Origin: Exophiala sp. HKRS030
Lineage: Eukaryota; Ascomycota; Eurotiomycetes; Chaetothyriales; Herpotrichiellaceae
DNA length: 64,000 nucleotides
Assembly: GCA_023897205.1 (NCBI GenBank)
Contig: JAHWDD010000001.1
Span: 7,502,001-7,566,000, forward strand
Direction: 5' to 3'
Shown one piece after another: positions 53,780-64,000 of the stretch (its first letter is position 1; each line of letters opens with the position of its first letter). The position numbers were made by a program, and so were the translations under genes. The notes below the pieces were generated by a model. That model had not been told where the DNA came from and did not search any database. It saw nothing but the letters and a program-made list of their open reading frames with translations.

Positions 53780-56700
53780 CTAATCAACAAAAAGATCTGC
53801 CAAGAGATCTTTCCGGCATGCCTCAATATCCAGCTCTTCTAGACTATACGTATCCTCAAATGCATGGATACTCAATTGTTTGAAGAATGGCTGAAGAAGC
53901 CTTGGTACATCATCTGTCTTTCGACTCAGGTCGTTGCAAAGCCATGGTTTCCGTGCAGTGCCTGCCTTGACCCCAGTCAGCTCCATATCAGCAACAGCGC
54001 CTTGCGCTCCTAGAATGTCGGCCAGGGCTGAGGGCGAGAAATCCTGTGGCGGATGAACAGCATCAATTGTATCCGTCACAAATAGCCACTCGTGAAGTTG
54101 GAATTCCTCTGGTTTGAGTAGGAGAAGTAGGTCCAACAACTTTGCCCCTTGTAACTGTGATGTCGACGAGAAAATGGCCGAATCTTCACCTTTCTCGTTA
54201 CCACCGAATAACCCTCGCAACTCGCCGTCCACAATTGGCCATATACCGACCAACTGGATTTGAGAGAAGGACAAGCTCATCGCCCTGAAAAGCATGTAGA
54301 TGTCGGCCCTTGTAGCAGACGATGGGGAGGACGAGGCTGTTGCTGTGAGAAGCTCTTCCACCTTGCGCATGATTTGGCCTAGTTCCGAAATGAACGAGTC
54401 CAGTTCACCAGCTAGAAGGAGCACAGCTACTCTCCTTAACGACAGCTGAGTCCGTCGATCTGCTTCAGTTCGTGCTGCAGTAGCACCAACTCCGAACATG
54501 ATCCCAGCCGTCGTTGGTGGCGTAATTCGAGCCAATAGATCTCCCAGAAGGGCCTTGTCCGGAAGCAACACTTGTTTAATCAGAGGAAACCAACCTGGCT
54601 CCACCAATGAAATTGGCGATTGGAAAAATTTACCATCATTGAAGGCATCCAGAATGTCCTTCTTCCATACTCTGTTATTTGGTTGTGTCCTCGACATCAG
54701 CTGTAATAGCCGAAGAACCTCGAGACTCATACTTTGAGGGGATTGTCTCGATCGTAAAATCGGTCCAGTAATATTGAGAGCAATTCCTGATAGTGCTGTG
54801 TTGAGTCTATCGGATTCCCCGAGAACGCTAGAGATGATGGGCAGAGAATCGCACAGAATCTGAATTGTGTTTCCCACAGTCAACGATCCTTTGCGCCGTG
54901 CCGCCACTGTATCCTGCTTACTTTCTTCTGAAAGTCGTTGTGGTAGTGATTCGGTTCCAACGGGCTTGATGGTAAAGATTGCCGTGAATAACCTGGCACA
55001 TAAATCTGCCAATTCTCTTCGCATCTTCGAAACCTCTCCAAAGTTTGTGTTTTCCATCTTCTCACACATCACAGCGACGTATTCCAGCAGCTTCAACAGT
55101 ATCTGTCGGTGGGGCATGGGGTTTGCCAACACCTCGCGCAAGAATGCGGTACAATTGGTCCAGATTTCCTCCAGTAAGTCATCCTCGAGAGCTCGCGTAT
55201 AAGCTATGAGAAATGCCATCAGCTCCGTCGCATTGACGTCGACCGAAAGGCTTGATTTCTGACTTTGATCCAAGGCAGTCGGATCTGTCCGATTGTAAAT
55301 GGCGTTAAAGGTAGCTGGCATCATAAACTTGGGTCTGGCTCCGTCAAGACTTTGCATCAAATTTAGAGTTACGTCCTGTTCAATTCCTTGTCTTGCAGCT
55401 ACCGCCCAGAGGCCCATCAGTGTCTCCAAGCATTCTTGTGGCTCAGCGTCTGCTAGATTCTCCAGAATCCGCCTGGTTCTCGTTCGCAGTCGAGAGGACA
55501 TGTAGTTGAAAGATTTGTTATCACCCACCATGGTAGATGGTCTTCTGATGATGCGCCAAGCCCAGATATCCGCACATAGCTTGATCGTATCCTGCATACA
55601 TAAAATCACGGTCAGTCTATTGTTGGCTATTGAGCGAGACTGTGACGCATCAGCTGCATTTGGTATAGAATTATCAGCTCCTGCATGTTGTTCTGTCAAG
55701 TAAGTATGCGCTCTGGCCAATATATATTCCAAGCCTGCAAGCAGATTGTTGATGGACTTCTCTGGGTTCTTGGCAGCATTAACCGAAATGTCACCATTGC
55801 TTTGGTGAGCCATCTTTGCACGCCCGTAGAGATTTTGGATCACCTGGAAGTACCACTTGGTGCGATCGCAGAAACATGCAGTAAGCTTGAGCATGTGAGC
55901 AAACAATACCTGCATCGAGTACATTGGCAAAGAGTTGCACAACAGGGTAATCCACTGATCGATGTTGGAATCCACCTTCTCTGACGATATACCTGCAATC
56001 AAGACTCGAAGGAGATCATTTGGTGGCGGTTCGGTCTGGGGCCTCGAGAAGACCGACTGCAAAGTCTCCAAAATACTCTCCTGGAGCAGATTTTCTTCTG
56101 TTGGATCGACTAGATGTTGAACTAACAAATCCATTAGGGCAGGTCTTCCCCGTATATCAGCTTCGTCGCTAATCAGCCGCAAGATAGATAAGGCTGTCTT
56201 CGCAGGAGCCTTTGCTTCATTGGCAGTGGTCAGGATATCTGTGCAGAGGTCGAGAATAGTGTTTGTGAAGCCTTGAGCTCCGAACAAGTCAGAGCGCTGT
56301 GAGCTGGATTGTCGACTGACGGTGATAACCTTCTGAATCCGATGGAGACCTAGTTGGGACGTCTGAAAGTCGACCTCATCTTGAGCTGCTTCGCCATAGA
56401 CAATCTTGAAGATTGGCCTGATTGACGGCAAATTATTTAGCCAGATTCGCCGAGGATCTTCTTGCCGATTGATGTCAGCTCCATCAAGAATATTCAAGAC
56501 TGGGTACTGTAACAGCGCCCAAGGAACTTCAGCATCTCGTGCTCGTCTGTCAGCTGCAAAAAGATCTACAGTAACTTCAGGCAATTTCGTATGCAACCAA
56601 AACGTTGAAAAGCGAGCAAGTTGAGTCTCAACACGTTCGGCAGCGTCTTCACTCATCAGCTGCATGATCTTGCTGTCAACCACCAGAAGGCCCTGTGATA

Positions 56701-58811
56701 TATAGCGGAGATTCCATATTTGATCGACTGCTTCAACGTGAAACTGTGGAGTGCTAGGTAGCAGAACTTCCCAAAATTGTGAGACAAGAGTGGGAATGAT
56801 GGAGAGCTTGTCACGCTCAGTCAGTATTGTCATCTTAGTGTCGTAGGCATGAAGAGCATCGACCACTTTTGCTATTGTTCTCGTGACTTCATATTGAACG
56901 ATTAGATCAGCCTTCTTCGACTCAATGTTTTCCCTCAACCGTGCACCAAGCGCAATTTGTTGCAATGCGGTGTGATTATCCGTCTTCGAGATCAATTTCA
57001 GAAGCGCATTAGTCAGGATTGGGATGACAGGTTGGGATGTTGGCTGCTGGAGACTGTAGAGAAGTGCTTGTGCCACGTTCCCTAGCAGCGTTTGAGTAAT
57101 CGAAGAGGGGCTTGCACCCAAATCTTTGTTTGGTCCGGATGTGCGCGATGTATCGTAGAATTCTTTGATCCTCTGAGTCCACTCCTCAACTGAACCGTTA
57201 AAGATCTCTTCGACCGGCGCGCTCCCGCTTGTCAAAGGTGCTTCCGTAAGAAAAACATCCAAAAGCTTTGCGAGTTGAACCGATTGTCTTTCAACATCAC
57301 CAGTAAGATCTTGCCTGGAATCAGGCGACATTTGTGGGAGGATCATCTGGGATATTGCTAAACACAATACTGGTAGATGTAGGGTTTTCATATCCTCCTC
57401 TTGCAAGCTGAAGTTTGAAATTATGAACTCAATAAGTGCCAACTCTCCTCGTTGTAGTAACATAAAAAGCTGGCTGGCAACAACCCGAGGCTCAACCGCG
57501 TCAAAGAAAACGTTTGCGCTTCGAAAAACTTCGTCAAATGACGTCTGACTCGGTGCATTTGTCTGATATCGTTGGAGATCCTGCATCGCCGGAACAAATA
57601 ATGCATCCACTGGCCGACGTCCTATAACCGAACGGTCCATCAGAGAAAGCATGATGCGGAAAGGGCGGGCGCGCTCAGCGGATGCTGTGGAATGCCTATT
57701 GAGCATGGTTTCTAGACTTCTAGTCACGGATTGGAGTCCATATTTGGTGAAGTAATCTTGCTTTGGAGGAGTCGAGATGAAGGGTTGTGGGGACATTGGG
57801 GACATTGCCTCAGTTATGGAAACACCAGTAAAGTCGGACGATGCATCCTGCTTGTCTTCTCGGCCAACGAACCAAGACCATAACCGTCGATTTAAACTCA
57901 TGTCTCTTCTGAGGACAACTGAAAGGGCCGCAGTAACTAGAATATCAAGATCATGGGAGACGACTTGGGATTGCAATATTGTAGCGTTCAAAGGAAGATG
58001 AGAAACCAACAGATCTAGAAACCCTCTTTGAACAAGCGGTTGCTCATCTTGAAGTCCTGTCGCAAAACAGCGAAGCAATAAACCAGGCTCTGGAGTTGTA
58101 ATGACTCTGACCGCACGCGCCACATCACTAGATTGTGTTTGCGAGGCTTTGGATTCGACGGCTGAAGTGGTTCGCTGTGGTTCTAGCTTGGGAAGATATC
58201 GAGTCAAGTAGACCAGCGCGCCCGGCCGTTTATTGACGCTGGTTATCGATGCCAGGAAAAGACATTGCCAGAAAAACTCTTCGTTGTCGTCCTGTGTAAA
58301 TAACTGACGTACATTGTTGAAAGTTTTCAATGTGCGATCGAAGTCTTCGCTGTTTTCTTCTTCAATGCCAGGGAGTAGTGATAGTATGATTGCTCTAAGA
58401 GCAGGTCGGAGCGTCCTGCTCGATAGCTTCAAAATATGCTCATCATACAAGGATAGGAACAATGGTCTTGTTGAGAGAGATGCGAAGGTAAGAGTTTGCG
58501 AAAATCCTGGGAGCCATGTAGCCAGATCTTGGGTCAATCTATCCTTGCCTAGTAGGGTGAAGATTAGGTCATAAACTTCGAGGGCTTTTTGATGAACTCC
58601 TGCGGGAGAGAAGGCTTCAAACACAGAGCAAGATATTTTGCCAAAATCGGCTTCAAGGGACGTCTGCGTTCGGTGGTGAGGCTTGCAATGATTTTGCAAG
58701 CCGGCTCAAGAATGCTATGTAGTCTGCCCACTCATTCGAAGCATCAAACAGTCCCAGAGCTCGTTCAACTCCTGCATGGTAGCGACGGATGGCTTTGGGA
58801 TCAGTAGTCAT
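53780..58811 (-). CDS. DOP1: Dopey family protein Dop1 (two N-terminal frameshifts)
   Basis: Dop1 works with Mon2 and the flippase Neo1 at Golgi/endosome membranes, and in Aspergillus (DopA) it affects development. A 1639-codon frame carries nearly the whole protein, ending LFVD at 53780. The N-terminal Dopey domain includes GVHQKALEVYDLIFTLLGKD, LFLSLYDEHIL and FFWQCLFLASITSVNKRPGA. The true start is ATG 58811 (MTTDPKAIRRYHAGVERALG, then NEWADYIAFLSRL). The frame is then broken at two G runs, 58657-58659 and 58605-58607. Between them a third frame encodes LKPILAKYLALCLKPSLP, the expected family sequence. Adding one C at each (coding strand) yields 1677 residues, close to fungal Dopeys. Annotation by longest ORF would give a false N-terminus (QNHCKPHHRTQ). 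The remainder is helical, with few motifs. Confidence 0.92.
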
Positions 58812-59637
58812 CGCGACATTGATACACAAAGCGGTCTTTTAGGTGAGATGACTCGGCCATGTGCAGACGGATTTTGGGCCTTCGCTTAATCTCAAGATGT
58901 CGCATTCAGGCCCATATCGAACCGTGGTTTTTGATGTCGTGGATTACCGTGAGATGGCAGCGCCTTTCAGAAACGCAATGGTATCTATCGCTTATGCTCT
59001 TAAGTCTATCGAACCGGTGAGACCTCTCAATATGGTAGTGGCACAGGGTTGAGATTGCCAACGGCGAGGTGTCCTCTGACACAAATCCTTAGCCCGCCAA
59101 GGATGCCTTGAAATTGTCCTCTAGCAAGACAGCCGGGGTGGAAGCCTGGGAGAGTAACAGGAAAGTCTGACGAGGGAGCTAAACTCATTATAGTAACGCG
59201 CACAGCCGCTACACACTTAAAAGCTATGTTTACTTTAACGTCAATGTCTTGCCTCAGTTGCAGGAGCACATTTGGGCCTGTGTGTGCCTACCCAGGGGAA
59301 TAATGCGGTATGAGTCTACTTACTGCACCCTACATGCTACGGTGGATTCTCTCTTTCCCAAGCCCTAGTGCAAGTAATCGCATGCGTATTTCGTCACCTA
59401 TTGCAGAATATACATACTTGTCGTCGATTCACTAACCTTGATCCTACTCTTTCTCCTCTAGCATGCTTCCTCCGCTGTTGTACAGATATGCACAACATGA
59501 GCCTTGATCGCGTTGCAAGCAAGGTTCTCTACAATGGGGCTTGTGGAGGTTGAGGGTTTACAATCCGTCTATCGTCTGCACTTCTTTTCTTCGGCAAAGA
59601 AAACGTCTTGAATCTACCGTGCTTATTTCTTCTCCTC
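58812..59637. promoter_or_regulatory. Divergent promoter region of DOP1 and MON1
   Basis: 826 bp separate these head-to-head trafficking genes. No repeated motif stands out. Small ORFs here (58861-59052, 59368-59553) are not supported. Confidence 0.5.
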
Positions 59638-61442
59638 ATGGACGGCCTCAAGAAAGAAGAAAGCCCTCCGGGCTCTCAGACTGAAGAGAATAGACCGGCT
59701 CTTCCCCCACGCCCCAGTGAATCGAATCTCATGCACGCAAGACCATCAACTAGTCATTCAGCAAGGCCGCCAACTCGGGCTGGGTTGACGGCTGGCGCAA
59801 CCACCGCTGTCTCAATGACGGACGTAAATAGCTTTAATCGCCCTGATGGCTCCCAGCAATTGCGACTTGGCCCTCGAGAGTCTCCTCTAGCGTCTCGATC
59901 CGCCCTTCTGTTAGCAACAAAACGAGCGACACTGGAGAAGACAACTCTAGCGTTAGAAGTTTCGCACCCCTCGGCCGATTTGTACCAGCAGAGAGTATAT
60001 TTGATGGAGATTTGCAGGAAGATCAGGATATTTCGCCGCCCACAAGTTCGATCGCGCTTTTTGATGAGGACTCGGATGAGGCCTATGATGACGGTGACGT
60101 AAACTTCGAGAAGGAGTTTGAACCAGTCAATGAAAATATGGGCGAAGAAGCTGCACATTCACAGTGGAAGTCAAAGAAGAAGCATTTCATAATATTGTCT
60201 GCGGCTGGGAAACCGATATATACCAGGCATGGTTCAGATGCAATAATCTCCAATTACGTTGGAATTATCCAAACCATAATTTCCGCCTACTTTGGCAACG
60301 ACGACAATCTCAAGACCTTTCACGCCGATGGCGTACAGTTTGTCATTCTCTCACAGACAAATTTGTATCTGGTTGCCATCACAAGTCTCCCAGAAAGTGA
60401 AGCACAAGTTCGAGTTCAACTCGAGGCTTTGTACATGCAAATCCTCTCGACTCTTACTTTACCCACGCTGACTCACCTCTTCTCAGTGCGTCCTTCAACT
60501 GATCTCAGAAGGCCTTTACAGGGCACTGATGTCTTGTTGTCATCCCTAGCGGATAGTTTTACTAAAGGATCTCCATCTACCCTGTTATCAGCGCTCGAAT
60601 GCTTGAAGCTCCGAAAAACACACCGGAACGTGATCAACAGTACCATGATCAAAGCTCGTGTCGATGACTTGTTGTACGGACTCGTTGTAGCAGGAGGAAG
60701 ACTTGTGAGTGTCATTCGGCCAAAGAAACATTCACTCCACCCTAGCGATTTACAACTTATTTTCAATATGCTCTTCGAGGCTGAAGGAATCAAGGCGGGT
60801 GGTGGTGAATCTTGGGTTCCCATTTGTCTTCCCGGATTCAATAACACAGGCTACCTCTATATGTATGTCAGTTTTCTTGACATGGGTGGGGACCAAGCAC
60901 GAGAGCTTGACGATAACGAGCGGATTGCCAAGGAGGAATCGGTCGCCATTATTCTTCTGAGTGCTAACAAGGAAAGCTTCGAAGATCTTCAAACGATGAA
61001 GAGGTATCTCGTGCAAGAATTTCACCGGAATCGAAGCATGCAAGTCATACACCAAGCCGTCCAAGCTGGACGTCCTTCGCCGACGGATATCATCGCCGGG
61101 ACTGTCCTTCGGCACTTTCTTTACAAGTCGAAAGGCAACGTGCAATTCTTCATGCCATCATATTCGCCTAATTTCGACACGCTGAAACAACGACGAAGAT
61201 TGATGTCACTTTACGCAAAGCTTCATGCAAATGTCCACACGAAGCACGCAGCTGTCAAGGTTCACCATTGTGTACTGACCACTGCAACTGCACTGGCATG
61301 GGTCACTCCAATGTTTGAATTGTATTGCGTAGCAGGACCCTCGGCTTCGAGGAATGCTCTGGCGCAGAGCGCCAACAAAGTAGTGCAGTGGATCCAGAAG
61401 GAAGAGGAACGGATTTTCCTGATCGGGGGTGCCGTCTTTTGA
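59638..61442 (+). CDS. MON1: Vacuolar fusion protein Mon1 (one frameshift)
   Basis: Mon1 forms with Ccz1 the guanine nucleotide exchange factor for Rab7/Ypt7, driving endosome maturation, vacuole fusion and autophagosome fusion. The start is ATG 59638 (MDGLKKEESPPGSQTEENRP). The longin-type core is unmistakable: HFIILSAAGKPIYTRHGSDA, NYVGIIQTIISAYF, FVILSQTNLYLVAITSLPES, WVPICLPGFNNTGYLYMYVS and the C-terminal KVVQWIQKEEERIFLIGGAV. The disordered N-terminus and the core are in different frames. The frame before 59871 and the frame carrying SNKTSDTGEDNSSVRSFAPL join if one C is added at 59871-59873, giving 601 residues. The position of that break is less certain than the others because the flanking sequence is low in conservation. 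No introns are needed. Confidence 0.92.
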
Positions 61443-61566
61443 CGATCTGCAAAGCGTCTTGCAATCCTTGAAACGGTCATATAGATATCTCGTATCCTTG
61501 CTCGCTAACCGTGAGATTTTTGGATTACATCTCCATCGCTCTTCTGCAGGCACCTATACAATTACC

Positions 61567-63260
61567 TTAACAGATGTCTAGAATCCCTTTGATTATATCC
61601 CGTCTCTTTCAACATCAACACGCCAATTACTTATGGCTATTCTTGCTGCAGGCTGCCCGTCCCACACCGTTCCACTGACATAGATTTGCCGGCTCTGGTT
61701 GATCCGTTTCACCAAAGATTTATTGTCATCCTCATTCACCGCGCGGAAAAGAACAATTATGTATGTTCTGGCCAAGATCACATCCTCGTTGGCACCACCG
61801 GGTAAGACTTCATATCGCTCATCTTTCAACAGCCATTGAGTTATCTTCCGAGCAAGCCCGATCTGTCGTTTCAACATACCCACATATCCATGTCTTCCGT
61901 ACGCGCTGATAGTCGCATACACAGGCAACGCACGGAATCTTCTCGAGTTCTCCAGACCGATGTTGAGTGGCGATTGTATCCCATCATCAGGTCCCATGCC
62001 ACTGGTCAGATATGCGGCATTTCCATTCCGGAACACGTCCTCACTGAGAGATTTGTGTCGGGTGAAGAAGATTCCACAGTCATATGGGACGTTCAACAAT
62101 TTGTGACAATCGCCCGTTATCGAATCTGCGAGGTCGATTCCTGCGACCCCTTGGGCCAAATCGCCGTAGTCTGGGTCGTCAGTCGAGAAAAGCCTGCCGA
62201 AAAGTCCAAAGGCCCCGTCAACATGAATCCAGATGCCGTGCGCTGAGCAAATCTTCCGAATTTGTCTCAGTTGATCAGCCGAGTTCGTTGCGAATCGTCC
62301 GGTGTTGACCTCTCCTGCAGAAATGGCCAGAATGCTCAGAGTGTCTTGCTTCTTTGCCTCCATTTCCAATTTTTCGAGGTCAATCTGTAGAGCATCACCT
62401 TCCATAGCTATTGAATAGACATTTCTCCTACCAATGCCTACTACACCTGCAGCTTTGACGACACTAGAATGGGGAAGCGTACTCAAGACCTGGAGCCTCT
62501 TGACTCCCGCGAGTTCCATCATTTCGGGAAGCCCATATTCGCCAACACTCTGAGCGGCATCGTCCTTTCCCCTTCTCTTCAGGGCTTCTCGTAGCACAAA
62601 CTCTCTCCCCAGTGCCAGACCGAGGATATTACTCGCTGTTGCACCTGTGGTGAAGATCCCACCTCCTGAGCCCTTGCCACCAATCTCCCAGTCCTCTTTT
62701 GGAGAGAGCCGGAAGAAATCTAGAGCTAGTGCATTCAGGGCTTGAACCTCGACGGCGGTGCATATTGTATCGTTTGGCAAGTGTACATGGACGTTCTGAT
62801 CATAGACGGAGGTCAAGAAGTCACCTAACAAAGCTGCAGGAGTGGTTCCGCCAGTAACGAAGCCGTAGAAGTGAGGTGACAATGATTGACGATTCAGATA
62901 TGGAAGGATCTTGTCCGTGAGGTGGGAAGTGAGGTTGTGAAGTGAATTGACCTCATCCTCCGCCGTGTCGGGCTGACTTTGGTTTAGTAAAGAGAATTTG
63001 TCGACTTGGGGTATTTTGCCAGGAATTATTGGTCTTGCGTTTAGATCTTTGGATATCCCAGACTTGAATTCGCCAGATTCATCCGCCGGCGTACCTGTGA
63101 GCTCTTGTGTGGATCCGTCAAATGAGGGTAGATTTGGATCCTGTAATATCTTGTGCAGGATAGACACTACGTTTGTGAGACTCGTGCTTGAATCCATGAT
63201 TGACATCACCGGAGTATCAACTGCGACGATGATTCCAACAATAGGCGAGGAGAATTTCAA
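61567..63260 (-). CDS. Group II pyridoxal-phosphate-dependent decarboxylase
   Basis: This is a PLP decarboxylase of the aromatic amino acid/glutamate/diaminobutyrate type. Visible motifs are GFVTGGTTPAALLGDFLTSV, the cofactor-region GGGIFTTGATASNILGLALG, IWIHVDGAFGLFG (Asp pairing with the PLP nitrogen), and the Schiff-base lysine in SITGDCHKLLNVPYDCGIF. The substrate cannot be told. As read, the frame stops at 61593 (VERDGI). Adding one G to the run 61599-61601 (coding strand) continues it as RDGDIIKGILDIC to a stop at 61567, the helix normally ending such enzymes; 564 residues result. The start may be at 63260 or at internal Mets 63206 or 63197, which fit typical N-termini better. It is convergent with MON1, with about 125 bp between stops. 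Confidence 0.87.
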
Positions 63261-64000
63261 TGGGAAAGTCTTCGACGCTGCAAGGCCACCTGCTCAAGTC
63301 TCAGTAACAAGTGTTTAGCAATCCTCTGGATGCAGACCCTGATTCCTCGATGAACTAACGGGATGATTTTATCAAGATTCAACCCTGTGAAATCCGTTCT
63401 GTGGTAGAGTCTTGAGCCTCTGAAAGTAGTTTTAAAATGCGAAATAAAGAATAGCAAGCCTCCTTGTCATCCACCGCATCGTGACTCACGCAAAAGACCA
63501 CCCGTCGCGCAATCCTCGGAGTGCTGGCCCTCGTAAGCAAGCCGGCGGAACAAGCTAAAGTCTACAGAGTCGATCTAATGTTTAAAGGTCATAAAATGCG
63601 ATCTTATCAAGGAAACAGTTTGCGGACGTGGCCCACTCGCCCCATCTGACTTGCCTGCGAGGCCATTAGAGGCTCGAAACTCCGAGAATTATATGCTCCA
63701 TAAAGCGGCGAGTTCGATCTCGAGTCTCCCTCCGCCGTCAACGGAAATTCTCACAATGATTCTAAAATGTTTATTGAAGCAGTACCACAAAAGCATGATT
63801 CAATGCAAGGTCCTATTGATGTCCTATTGATAGTTTATTTCATGTTCAACGGCAGCAAGCCCGAGGCCTAACTCTTGAGATTATTGAAATTTCGAGATTG
63901 GTGGGATTCAACCACCCCCACTTGAATATATTTGGGCAGATATTGTCTAGTCATTGACAAGATTCAGACCAACCATAATCCACGAGTCTCCCTTAGCTTG
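63261..64000. other. Intergenic region to window edge
   Basis: This 740-base stretch is upstream of the decarboxylase and probably its promoter. A minus ORF at 63457-63257 abuts the gene but has no family resemblance. A palindrome-like CGAGTTCGATCTCG near 63715 resembles a tRNA T-arm, but no cloverleaf can be built around it. Confidence 0.45.

Overview
The window is nuclear DNA from a filamentous ascomycete (Pezizomycotina). It has protein-coding genes with short GT-AG introns (49-134 nt where I could place them), Zn2Cys6 and C2H2 regulators, F-box proteins, and housekeeping genes whose sequences look most like Eurotiomycetes, possibly Chaetothyriales. That class placement is an impression from remembered families, not a computed result. 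I see no bacterial operons, CRISPR arrays, rRNA, tRNA or intact transposons.

Layout. 0-6 kb: 3' end of mitochondrial glycerol-3-phosphate dehydrogenase, a Zn2Cys6 transcription factor and a phytanoyl-CoA-dioxygenase-like enzyme. 8-15 kb: class I myosin and the APC/C cullin subunit APC2, head to head. 16-20 kb: a TauD-type dioxygenase, a small cysteine-rich protein ending in a CaaX box, and the LYR protein SDHAF3/ACN9. 20-27 kb: two divergent F-box genes. 27-33.7 kb: gene-poor. 33.7-35.3 kb: a C2H2 factor. 35.3-40.3 kb: another gene-poor stretch with one weak orphan candidate. 40-44 kb: PKR1 and a GTPBP1/2-like GTPase. 45-49.5 kb: an AidB-like acyl-CoA dehydrogenase with a peroxisomal tail, divergent from the WLM metalloprotease WSS1, with three CACGTG boxes between them. 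50-53 kb: SWR1 subunit VPS71/SWC6 and a small mitochondrial-type membrane protein. 53.8-61.4 kb: DOP1 and MON1, both endosomal trafficking, head to head. 61.6-63.3 kb: a group II PLP decarboxylase.

The strongest unexpected signal is technical but important to anyone using this sequence. Nine conserved genes are broken by what look like 16 single-base deletions, each repairable by adding one base to a run of C or G. A whole set of conserved genes cannot plausibly be dead, so I read these as homopolymer undercalls in the assembly. Gene models here therefore span frameshifts.

A possible biological signal is the 9-mer TACGGAGTA/TACTCCGTA, found 9 times, all outside recognised genes, where about 0.5 would be expected by chance. 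At four minus-strand genes it lies 30-215 nt before the start codon, always in the same sense orientation. In four places it sits within about 120 bp of a TTAGTTAG-type motif. This could be an undescribed promoter element or a small dispersed repeat. I found no self-evident novel multi-gene system.
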